Assembly: GCA_021733925.1 (NCBI GenBank)
Contig: JAIPJY010000043.1
Coordinates: 1 to 60,539, forward strand
DNA from: Prosthecobacter sp.
Lineage (GTDB): Bacteria > Verrucomicrobiota > Verrucomicrobiia > Verrucomicrobiales > Verrucomicrobiaceae
Reading direction: 5' to 3'
DNA: 60,539 bases
A program made the position numbers and the translations under genes. Shown in pieces: positions 53,712 to 60,539 of the stretch; the first letter of the stretch is position 1, and every line of letters begins with the position of its first letter. The notes beneath the pieces are model-generated. The model ran no database searches. It was not told where the DNA came from and was given only the letters and a program-made list of their open reading frames with translations.

Positions 53712-54389
53712 ATGACCATTCTTCTTGCCGACGATGATCCCGTCACCCTTGAAAGCCTTGCAGCCTGCCTGCAGCCGGAAGGGTTTCATACACTGCTGGC
53801 GCGTGATGGCGAAGAGGCGCTGAGGCTTTGGCAGAAGCATCGGCCGGATCTGCTCTGCCTCGACATCATGATGCCCGGGGTGGATGGCTATGAGGTCTGT
53901 CGCCGCGTGCGTGCCACGGATGCTGGCGTGCCGATTCTGTTTCTCTCGGCCAAGAGCGAGGAGATCGATGTCGTGGTCGGCCTGCGACTCGGCGCGGATG
54001 ATTTTCTCCGCAAGCCCTTCGGCAAGCATGAACTCATCGCGCGCATAGGTTCAGCTCTTCGACGCACTCAGGTGGCGCAATCACCTGCTAGCAGTTTTCA
54101 ACTCGGCCCGCTGCGTGTGTTTCCCGCTGAACTGCGAGCACAACGTGATGCGGACAGCATGGATCTCACACCGCGTGAGGTGGCCATACTCAAGTTGCTG
54201 CACGAGCGTGCGGGTCAGGTGCTGAGCCGTGACACGCTGCTGGATGTATGCTGGGGCCTGGAGTATATGCCGGAGAGCCGCACGCTGGATCAGCACATCG
54301 CCAAACTGCGCAAGAAGATCGAGCGCGAGAGCGATGAGATCATTGAGACCGTGCGCGGCGTGGGCTACCGCTGGCGCGGTCAGGGATAA
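53712..54389 (+). CDS. OmpR-family response regulator
   Basis: A 225-residue regulator: receiver domain (1-115) with D7/D8 acids in ADDDP, phosphoacceptor D51 in LCLDIMMPG, T/S region LFLSAKS and K in FLRKPFG; the C-terminal winged helix (about 130-223) shows LTPREVAILKLLHERAGQVLSRDTLL and the ending ETVRGVGYRW. It partners the preceding kinase. It probably controls the same operon or envelope genes. Its last ten bases overlap the end of the convergent NamZ gene. Confidence 0.95.
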   Translation: MTILLADDDPVTLESLAACLQPEGFHTLLARDGEEALRLWQKHRPDLLCLDIMMPGVDGYEVCRRVRATDAGVPILFLSAKSEEIDVVVGLRLGADDFLRKPFGKHELIARIGSALRRTQVAQSPASSFQLGPLRVFPAELRAQRDADSMDLTPREVAILKLLHERAGQVLSRDTLLDVCWGLEYMPESRTLDQHIAKLRKKIERESDEIIETVRGVGYRWRGQG

Positions 54390-55633
54390 AGCAGGAAACG
54401 CTGCCGCTGCGAGCGGAAGCTCTGGTTGGAACTCTGCCAGCGCGCCACAATGCTGTTGGCAGGAACGCCACGGCGCAGATCGTTGTAGAGGGATTCACTG
54501 CCATAGACCTTGTTGAAGAGGTTCAGCTTCGAGCCGCTCATGCGACTGATCACTTTGCCACCTGTGAGACGGTTGATTTCAGCCAGAAGGAGCACATCCA
54601 GGGCGGTGATGTCCGCAGTGGCACGTGGTGAGATGTTGAGGCGGACGCCACCGAAGCCGTTTTTGGAATACGGCGAGAAACTGACACCCGGGGTGTTGAG
54701 GCGCTGGCAGTACGCATACAGCGCCTGCGAATTCCCCCCCCTGCCGCCGGCGTAGCCGAAGGGGTTCTCGGTGCCGATGCCGATATCGACCGATGTAGCG
54801 CCCCCGAGGATGCCGGTGGCGACGTAATAGAAGGGAGAGGTGGCGTGCGGGATATTGGGTGAGGTTTGATACCAGTGCAGCCCGGTGTCCTGCCAGACCA
54901 TGCCACGGCTCCAGCCCTGCATTTTGACCACATCCACGCGCGGAACTTTGGCCATCCAGCCATGCCCGGCAGCCATCATGGCGAGTTCCCCGGCGGTCAT
55001 GCCATGCACGTAGGGGACGGGGATCTGGCCGACGAAGGATTTCCACTTGGACTCCAGGGGTGGTCCCTCCACGCGCCAGCCACCGAGAGGATTCGGACGG
55101 TCGAGCACGACGAACTGCTTGCCGCACTCAGCGGCGGCCTCCATCGCCACGATCATGGTGCTGATGTAAGTGTAGCTGCGGCAGCCGATGTCCTGGAGGT
55201 CAAACACCAGCACATCGATGGGGGCGAGCATTGCCGGTGTCGGTTTTCGCGTGGGGCCGTAGAGTGAATAAACGATGAGGCCCGTCACATTGTCCCGCCG
55301 CGTACTCACATGCAGCCCGGCGCCAATGGTCCCATCAATCCCATGCTCCGGCGCATACAGCGCGACGAGATTTGGCCCCAGCGCCCGCTGCATGGCGGTG
55401 CGCGTGCGTTCACCACGGCCAGTCATGCTGGTTTGATTGGTGATCAGCCCCACCCGTTTGCCGCGAATTAGATCAAAGTTGCGTGAAGCCAGTACATCGA
55501 TGCCGAGCATGAACGGCCCTGCCTGCGCGGCCTGTGGCTGATATGCCTGCTGGGGCGCGGGCGTCTCACACGAGGCTAGAATGAGCGCTGTGAATGCAGC
55601 AACGATCCGAAGAAGTGCGCGGGAGAAAAGCAT
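54380..55633 (-). CDS. namZ: Exo-beta-N-acetylmuramidase NamZ (DUF1343), lipoprotein
   Basis: A 417-residue DUF1343 protein. NamZ-type members release terminal MurNAc from peptidoglycan fragments. The N-terminal MLFSRALLRIVAAFTALILASCE is a lipoprotein signal. The core begins LGIDVLASRNFDLIRGKRVGLITNQTS and contains YAPEHGIDGT, VFDLQDIGCRSYTYI, VLDRPNPLGG and HGMTAGELAMMA, as expected. The ATG at 55633 starts the lipoprotein signal; the longer frame is not plausible. It probably acts in cell-wall recycling along with the VanX-like dipeptidase. Confidence 0.9.
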   Translation of the reverse strand: MLFSRALLRIVAAFTALILASCETPAPQQAYQPQAAQAGPFMLGIDVLASRNFDLIRGKRVGLITNQTSMTGRGERTRTAMQRALGPNLVALYAPEHGIDGTIGAGLHVSTRRDNVTGLIVYSLYGPTRKPTPAMLAPIDVLVFDLQDIGCRSYTYISTMIVAMEAAAECGKQFVVLDRPNPLGGWRVEGPPLESKWKSFVGQIPVPYVHGMTAGELAMMAAGHGWMAKVPRVDVVKMQGWSRGMVWQDTGLHWYQTSPNIPHATSPFYYVATGILGGATSVDIGIGTENPFGYAGGRGGNSQALYAYCQRLNTPGVSFSPYSKNGFGGVRLNISPRATADITALDVLLLAEINRLTGGKVISRMSGSKLNLFNKVYGSESLYNDLRRGVPANSIVARWQSSNQSFRSQRQRFLLYP

Positions 55634-55698
55634 GCACAGTCCTAACGGCGAATGCCACATGCGGCAACGTGATGGATGTGTGAAAACCAATTTGCCTC

Positions 55699-58020
55699 TC
55701 ACTTGCCCGCGTTCGCCGTGGAGACTGCGGGTTGGTCGAGCTCCAGCAGCCGCTTGGACTCTTCGAGCGCAAACTTGGCATCCTTGAAGGGTTCCCAGCT
55801 GATGTCCTGCCAGCGTTGCTTGCCGTGGGTGTCGATGAGAATCGTGGCATGCATGTTTTCGTTCTCGAAGTCGTCATGGGCGCGGACCTTTTTGAAGGAC
55901 GCCAGGCTGCTGTCGCTCAGGATGGGGAAGGGGAGCGGCTGGTCGGGTTTGAGATTGAGCTTGGCGCGGATGCCTGCGGCGACCTGAGGGGTTTCGAGGG
56001 TGACGGCCACGAGTTGAATGCCGGCCTTGTCAAAGTCGGCGGTGGCTTTGGCGAAGGCCTGCATCTGCTCGACGCAATGGCCGCAGTCATGGCCGAGGTA
56101 AAAGATGAAGAGGGTGGGTTTCTTCGCGGTGAAGTCGGTGCTTTTGACGGTCTTGCCATCAAGCGTGATGGCTTCAAAGACGGGAGCCATGGGAGCAGTC
56201 CAATGGACGGGGCCAAGGGTAGCAATGTCTGGACGTACGCCGCTGTCGGTCCGCTTGGGGGTGGCTGCGGGCCAGTCGCCCTGAATGCCGAAGGTTTTGG
56301 CAAGTGTGTCGAGCCGTTTGGCGATGGGCAGATCCCGATCCATGGCAAAGGCCAGTTTGCGGGTTTCTTCGAAGGCTTTTTTAGCTTCTTCGGTTTTGCC
56401 GCAGGCCTGCAGGACCTCCGTTTTGATGGCGAGGCCGACGAGGTCCTGCGTGAAGTTCTTGGTGAGTTCAGCCGCCTGGACTTTGTCATCAATTTTGAGC
56501 CAGTAGCGGGCGAGACGTTCCTTGGGAATGTCGAGAGTTTTGAGATCTGCCAGGAGCTTACGGGTTTCGGCGGGGCGGATGGAGCCATCCTTGGTGCTGA
56601 GAGCGACAAGCGCTTTGAGTTCAGCGATGGCATTGGCTTTGGCCTTCACCTCGGGCCTTGGGGTTTTCTTTGCCTTGGTTTCCGCGACGGCGGGCTTGGA
56701 ATCGGACTTCTTCGGTTCGGAAGCGGGCTTGGAGCTAGTCTCTGGCTTGGTGTCGGTCACCGATTTGCTGGCGGTCGCTGTTTTGGTCTCGGTTTCCGGT
56801 TTGGCGGACTTGGGAGGTGGGATGGTGAGGGCTTCGAGGTCTTTTAGGGTGGTGGCGAGGGCGGGGGTGTCGTTGAGGTGGTAGTGGGCGAGGCCGAGGG
56901 CGTGGAGGCGGGTGATGTCATGGGTGACCTGACCTACGGGACTCTGGGTGAATGATTTGAGTTCATTCCAGTGCTCCCATTTGAGGAGGGTGTCGATCAG
57001 GCGGGTGCGGCCGTAGCTGGCGGAGGTGGAGGGCTTTTCGAGGTTGTTGTAAGTGGGATGACGTGGAATGGCGATGAGGCTGGTTGCAAGAGCGGTAGCG
57101 TCTTTGGCCCGGCCGAGGTCGTTGAAGGTGCGGGTGAGCCATTCTTCGTTGTGCGCGTAATTGTGTATCTGATCCGGCAAGATGTAGGTGCGGATCATGT
57201 AGGCGTGATCGACTCGGGTGCTGGCCTCTTGCTGCCAAGCGGCGTCGTCGGGACGCTTCAATTTGGAAAAGGTATGGCCGGGCATGTGCCACATGTGGGC
57301 GATGCCGGGGGCGGCTTGCCCGCACTGCGCGCCAGATTTGAGGGCGAGGATGGGCTTGCTCTGATCCCACAGGTGGATGCGGTAGTGGTGCGCGGGATGA
57401 TTGGGGACGGCGGCGAAGATTTGATCGATCAGGGCATCGACGGCCTGCAGGCTGGACATGGGGGCCTCATCGCGGGAGAACCAAATGCGCCAGACGAGGA
57501 ATGCCTTGGCTTCGATGTCTTTCGGATCGTCCTGGACCAAGGTTTCGAAGTCCTTGATGCAGTCGAGGCTCTTCTGTTTTTTGTCGCGCTTGTCGTTGTC
57601 GCGGTAGAGGTTTTCGAGCGTGGCGATCCACTTCTTTTCGCGAGGGGTGGCCTTGGCTTTGAGCGGGGTGGCTTTCTTGATGAAGGCGCTGGCGCGTTTC
57701 TCGTTGTTCACGTTGGACATGCTCATGCCCCAGTAGGCCATGGCGCATTCTGGATCGAGTGCGGCCACCTGACGGAAGGAGCGCTCGGCTTCGTAATACC
57801 AGAAGCCGTGAAGCTGGCCGATGCCCTGGGTGAAAAACTTTTGCGCATCCGGGTTCTTGGAACTGATGGGGAAGTTTACGGCATCTCCACAGCCGGGAAT
57901 GAACACTGCTGCCTGGCGCGGGCCTTCATTGAAAGCTTCCCCATTGGCGGAGTGGCCGGGGTCTCCATGGGCGTGAATCGCGATGGCAAGAGTGAGGGCG
58001 GGGACGATGAAGTGGCGCAT
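55699..58020 (-). CDS. TPR protein with C-terminal peroxiredoxin/thioredoxin-like domain
   Basis: A 773-residue exported protein (signal MRHFIVPALTLAIAIHAHG). Residues 40-380 form TPR-like helical repeats (FWYYEAERSFRQVAALDPECAMAYWGM) with several conserved His/Trp/Pro positions (GIAHMWHMPGHTFSKLKR). A Lys/Ser/Thr/Glu-rich linker (395-470) follows, then helices and a redoxin domain at about 620-773 (APVFEAITLDGKTVKSTDF, FIFYLGHDCGHC, LVAVTLETPQ). The CGHC pair suggests thiol redox activity. The arrangement resembles exported redox-sensing or detoxifying proteins of Planctomycetes/Verrucomicrobia. The start at 58020 is good. Confidence 0.85.
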   Translation of the reverse strand: MRHFIVPALTLAIAIHAHGDPGHSANGEAFNEGPRQAAVFIPGCGDAVNFPISSKNPDAQKFFTQGIGQLHGFWYYEAERSFRQVAALDPECAMAYWGMSMSNVNNEKRASAFIKKATPLKAKATPREKKWIATLENLYRDNDKRDKKQKSLDCIKDFETLVQDDPKDIEAKAFLVWRIWFSRDEAPMSSLQAVDALIDQIFAAVPNHPAHHYRIHLWDQSKPILALKSGAQCGQAAPGIAHMWHMPGHTFSKLKRPDDAAWQQEASTRVDHAYMIRTYILPDQIHNYAHNEEWLTRTFNDLGRAKDATALATSLIAIPRHPTYNNLEKPSTSASYGRTRLIDTLLKWEHWNELKSFTQSPVGQVTHDITRLHALGLAHYHLNDTPALATTLKDLEALTIPPPKSAKPETETKTATASKSVTDTKPETSSKPASEPKKSDSKPAVAETKAKKTPRPEVKAKANAIAELKALVALSTKDGSIRPAETRKLLADLKTLDIPKERLARYWLKIDDKVQAAELTKNFTQDLVGLAIKTEVLQACGKTEEAKKAFEETRKLAFAMDRDLPIAKRLDTLAKTFGIQGDWPAATPKRTDSGVRPDIATLGPVHWTAPMAPVFEAITLDGKTVKSTDFTAKKPTLFIFYLGHDCGHCVEQMQAFAKATADFDKAGIQLVAVTLETPQVAAGIRAKLNLKPDQPLPFPILSDSSLASFKKVRAHDDFENENMHATILIDTHGKQRWQDISWEPFKDAKFALEESKRLLELDQPAVSTANAGK

Positions 58021-58081
58021 GTGGAGATGGCTAGAACGCTGTTCGCGATGAGAAACTGAGGATCATCTAGCGAAAAAAGCA

Positions 58082-58112
58082 AAATGCCCGGCGGGGATAC
58101 CACCGGGCATTT
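58082..58112 (-). terminator. Intrinsic terminator behind the ThuA gene
   Basis: The stem AAATGCCCGG / CCGGGCATTT, with a short loop, is followed on the minus strand by TTTTGCTTTTTT. It lies 18 bases behind the ThuA stop codon (58131). Confidence 0.9.
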
Positions 58113-58130
58113 GCGAAGATGAGTTGTGTT

Positions 58131-58994
58131 TTACTTGCCGTATCCCGGCTCTGCCTGGCCGTTTTCGTTGATGTGGCCGGTGGTCCAGAGGATGCCACGG
58201 GTGACGAGGTCGAGGTAGCGGGCGTCAGCGACGGTTTCGGTGTTGTGGCCGATGGTGGTGCTGAAGATTTTGGTTTTGTTCGGGCCGTATTCGTTGGTCC
58301 AGGCGACGACACTGGTGACTTCGGTGGCTTTGGCGTCAGGTGGCAGGGTTTCGCCTTTTTTGGCTTTCGGCGGCACGATCTGCACGCCAGAAGCCAACGG
58401 TTTGCCGGTGAGGATCTGGATGTTGTTGTAGAGCTCTTCGTTGATCGTGGTCCAGTCGGCGAAGCCCTGGGTGATCGGGTGGGTTTTGTCCGTGAAGCTG
58501 ATGGCGATGGGCTCTTTCGGGCCGTGGCCGGTGGATTGCAGGCCGAGCATTTCGTACCAGCCCGAGTTGTCGGAGCCGGGTTTCACGGCTTCGCGGAAAT
58601 TGCCCCAGCGGTAGCTGTGCATGGCGCAGTGGAGATTGACGGCGGGCTTGCCGGCCTTGTGCGCAGCGAGAATGGCTCCGACGTAGGCGGGGTCAGTGAC
58701 ATCGGCGCTGCATTCGTCGTGGACGATGACGTCGAAATCCTTGTCCCAGTCCTTGGCTTTGTAGATTTCAAAGGTGGCCTTGGTGGTCTTGTCGGGATTG
58801 TAGGCGACATCGACGATGGCGTTCAGACGGGCCTCGATGCCTTCCTTGAGCACAAGGTGCTGTTTGTCATACTCATGGCAGCAGCCGCCGGCGACGATGA
58901 GGACGCGCAAAGGTTTGACGGTGGTGTCGGCGGCCTGGGCGATAAAGAGGGCCGCAGTGACGGCGAGAGTGAGCAGGGGGAAGAAGAGTCGCAT
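58131..58994 (-). CDS. ThuA-domain protein, exported
   Basis: A 287-residue exported protein (signal MRLFFPLLTLAVTAALFIAQA) with the class I glutamine amidotransferase-like ThuA fold: LRVLIVAGGCCHEYDKQHLV, FDVIVHDECSADVT, GKPAVNLHCAMHSYRWG, FTDKTHPITQGF and RYLDLVTRGILWTTGH. Secreted ThuA proteins are abundant in Verrucomicrobia and are thought to help trehalose/sugar catabolism, often beside DUF1080 or Gfo/Idh genes. No catalytic triad is certain. The start at 58994 was chosen for the signal peptide. Confidence 0.88.
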   Translation of the reverse strand: MRLFFPLLTLAVTAALFIAQAADTTVKPLRVLIVAGGCCHEYDKQHLVLKEGIEARLNAIVDVAYNPDKTTKATFEIYKAKDWDKDFDVIVHDECSADVTDPAYVGAILAAHKAGKPAVNLHCAMHSYRWGNFREAVKPGSDNSGWYEMLGLQSTGHGPKEPIAISFTDKTHPITQGFADWTTINEELYNNIQILTGKPLASGVQIVPPKAKKGETLPPDAKATEVTSVVAWTNEYGPNKTKIFSTTIGHNTETVADARYLDLVTRGILWTTGHINENGQAEPGYGK

Positions 58995-59140
58995 GGATTG
59001 GAGGCTTGGTTGGGAACGGGGGGATGATTGCAGCGCGGATGGAACGAGATGTCGAGCGGGAAAATTGCGGGCAGCTTTGACAGGCGGTGGTTCTGCGGCA
59101 TGTCTGGGGCGTGGGAGATTTTTTATCATTCGACGATTTG

Positions 59141-60016
59141 ATGAACTGGAATGCGGTGTCCGGGCGCTTTGTGCCGCCTGCGCGGCTGGCGGTTATTGGT
59201 GACCCCATTGGGCACTCGCGCAGTCCGCAGATGCACAATCCGGCGCTGCAGGAATGCGGTCTAGATGCACAATACATCCGCGTGCAGGTGCCGGTGGGCC
59301 GTGTGGCGGAGGCGTTTCGGCAGTTTGCCGCCTGTGGCTTTCTCGGTGTGAACATCACGATTCCCCACAAGTTTGAAGCGCTGGATGCGGTGGATGTGCT
59401 GGATCCCTTGGCGCGTCAGCTAGGGGCGGTGAACACCCTGGCGATACGGGATGGCCGCTTTTTCGGTTACAACAGCGACGGGCCGGGCTTTTTGCGTTCG
59501 GTCAAAGAAGCGTTTGGGGCAGACATCCAAGACCTGCGAGTGCTCATCCTTGGTGCGGGTGGTGGTGCAGGGCGTGCGGTGGCGGTGCAGAGTGCTCTCA
59601 GCGGATGCCAGAAGCTGCTGCTGGTGAATCGTTCGCAAGCCAAGGCTGAAACCGTGGCCAGCGAGATTCAGGCGCTTGGCGGCTGCCTTGAAGTGACGGT
59701 GGTGCCTTGGGATGATGATGCCCTTAGAGAGGCGCTGGCCAATACTGACCTGATCGTGAATGCCACATCTCTAGGCATGAAGCCTGACGACGCTCAACTG
59801 CTGCCAGCCGATGCGCTGCAGGCACGCCATCTCGTTTTTGACATGGTCTATCGTGCAGGGAGTGAGACCCCGCTGCTGGCAGATGCCAGACAGGCAGGGG
59901 CCAGGACCGTGGACGGTCTTACCCTGCTGCTGCACCAGGGAGGGATCTCCTTTGAGCACTGGTTTGACCGCCCGGCACCGCTGGAAGTCATGCGTGCAGG
60001 CTTGCAGAGTGCCTGA
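59141..60016 (+). CDS. aroE: Shikimate dehydrogenase
   Basis: A 291-residue NADPH-dependent shikimate 5-dehydrogenase of aromatic amino acid synthesis. The substrate site is shown by GDPIGHSRSPQMHN (20-33), NITIPHK with catalytic K77, and YNSDGPG with D113; the NADP loop is ILGAGGGAGRAV, then LLVNRS and IVNATSLGM. The C-terminal GLTLLLHQGGISFEHW is typical. The start at 59141 (MNWNAVSGRFVPPARLAVIG) is preferred over longer frames. It is divergent from ThuA with 146 bases between. Confidence 0.95.
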   Translation: MNWNAVSGRFVPPARLAVIGDPIGHSRSPQMHNPALQECGLDAQYIRVQVPVGRVAEAFRQFAACGFLGVNITIPHKFEALDAVDVLDPLARQLGAVNTLAIRDGRFFGYNSDGPGFLRSVKEAFGADIQDLRVLILGAGGGAGRAVAVQSALSGCQKLLLVNRSQAKAETVASEIQALGGCLEVTVVPWDDDALREALANTDLIVNATSLGMKPDDAQLLPADALQARHLVFDMVYRAGSETPLLADARQAGARTVDGLTLLLHQGGISFEHWFDRPAPLEVMRAGLQSA

Positions 60017-60039
60017 TGAAGTGAAAGATTCCGGGCCGA

Positions 60040-60318
60040 ATGAGTTCCACGCGTCATTTTGTCCTCAGCTTCTTTGGGCCTGTCATCACTGCCGGAGTCT
60101 TTTGCGGGTTCATCCTGCTCCTCTGGAACTGGCTGGACCGCCACCATATCCCCCCTTTGGTGACGATGCTGGTGGGAGGAGTGGTGGTGGGGATGATCAC
60201 GCGCCGGTTTGTGCGGAATTGCGTGGCGGTGATGTGTCCGTTTTGCGGAGGGAAAAGCTACGAAATTCCTCATCGGGGAAACCGTTTCGCATGCCGGGTC
60301 TGTGGCAAAGACCACTGA
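60040..60318 (+). CDS. Small membrane protein with a C-terminal zinc ribbon
   Basis: A 92-residue protein with two transmembrane helices (about 8-28 and 37-52) and a C-terminal zinc ribbon formed by CPFCGG and CRVCGK (four Cys). It begins 23 bases behind the aroE stop, so it may share its transcript. I do not recognise a family; the ribbon is typical of small membrane-linked proteins of unknown role. Confidence 0.7.
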   Translation: MSSTRHFVLSFFGPVITAGVFCGFILLLWNWLDRHHIPPLVTMLVGGVVVGMITRRFVRNCVAVMCPFCGGKSYEIPHRGNRFACRVCGKDH

Positions 60319-60539
60319 GGAGATTTTCAGGATAAGCCCCTATCATGACGCTATTAATTTTGTCAAGAATTTGCACACTGACCCCATCTTCCCAGGCGTG
60401 AGCTCGGGCGGGTTTGAACTGGAACATGGGTGACACTTGTACCGGGGACATAGGTTACACTGCCTGCTCCGTATTTTGAGGGTGTTCACAGCCAGGCAGC
60501 GAGCGGAGCGAGTTGCATGGCTGTGAACACCCTCAAAAT
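60319..60539. mobile_element. Possible insertion-sequence end and terminal inverted repeat
   Basis: Behind the zinc-ribbon gene no gene is visible. GTGACACTTGTACCGGGGAC followed by ATAGGTTACA (60429-60458) resembles end sequences of IS481-type elements that I know from other genomes, but I cannot check it. A perfect 22-base inverted repeat, starting ATTTTGAGGGTGTTCACAGC at 60473 and ending at 60539, forms a hairpin with a 23-base loop. It reaches the window edge, so it may be cut. Confidence 0.4.

Overview
The window looks like a high-GC chromosome segment of a Verrucomicrobia bacterium, most likely of the Verrucomicrobiaceae (Prosthecobacter/Verrucomicrobium type). This is inferred from gene content: a giant PEP-CTERM protein with autotransporter-type beta-strand repeats, a two-domain DUF1080 protein, a ThuA protein, a secreted sulfatase, a sugar-isomerase-like TIM barrel with a Tat-like leader, an ECF sigma/FecR pair, a GreA fusion protein and an enlarged prepilin peptidase. 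No rRNA or complete tRNA is visible, so the assignment rests on protein families recognised by eye.

Layout. Positions 1-1612 are the right end of an integrated element: a partial gene, a tyrosine integrase and a 3'-terminal tmRNA/tRNA fragment that looks like the att site. Positions 1991-10102 hold one 2703-residue surface protein built from two roughly 3-kb units and a shorter third one. A convergent L,D-transpeptidase follows, then a tandem 218-bp repeat array (11385-11997), several hypothetical or exported proteins and an AsmA-like protein. Positions 16889-19474 carry a compact replication-type module (HTH protein, zinc-finger/TOPRIM protein, RecA-fold ATPase) that ends at a perfect 54-bp palindrome.

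Positions 19608-26693 hold a halogenase-like flavoprotein, a toxin-antitoxin pair, an ECF sigma factor overlapping its FecR-type partner, a TlpA-like thioredoxin and a DUF1080 protein. Positions 26998-43951 are mainly housekeeping: topoisomerase IV subunit B, a TIM-barrel protein, an exported unknown, a GreA fusion, an RlmI-like methyltransferase, an acyl-activating enzyme with a decayed acyltransferase domain, QueA, a Gfo/Idh/MocA oxidoreductase, an SDR, a pseudouridine synthase coupled to a VanX-like dipeptidase, a prepilin peptidase and a Uma2 nuclease.

Positions 44117-48734 form a leftward cluster (xylF-like, unknown, xylG-like, sulfatase) without a permease. RsfS follows. Then comes a rightward cluster of two paralogous secreted unknowns, a histidine kinase and a response regulator (49428-54389). 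The right end has NamZ, a TPR-peroxiredoxin protein, ThuA, AroE and a small zinc-ribbon membrane protein, and then what may be an insertion-sequence end.

An unusual overall property is the number of palindromic or inverted-repeat elements between genes. At least seven sequence families are present. One shares GGAGTGCGG-type ends (three loci), one is a 19-bp palindrome (three exact copies and one degenerate), and three loci are hairpins whose arms are themselves short tandem repeats. Cell-wall enzymes (L,D-transpeptidase, VanX-like dipeptidase, NamZ) show that the organism makes and recycles peptidoglycan. Many start codons lack a clear Shine-Dalgarno sequence, so starts were mostly chosen from signal peptides, family N-termini and overlaps.
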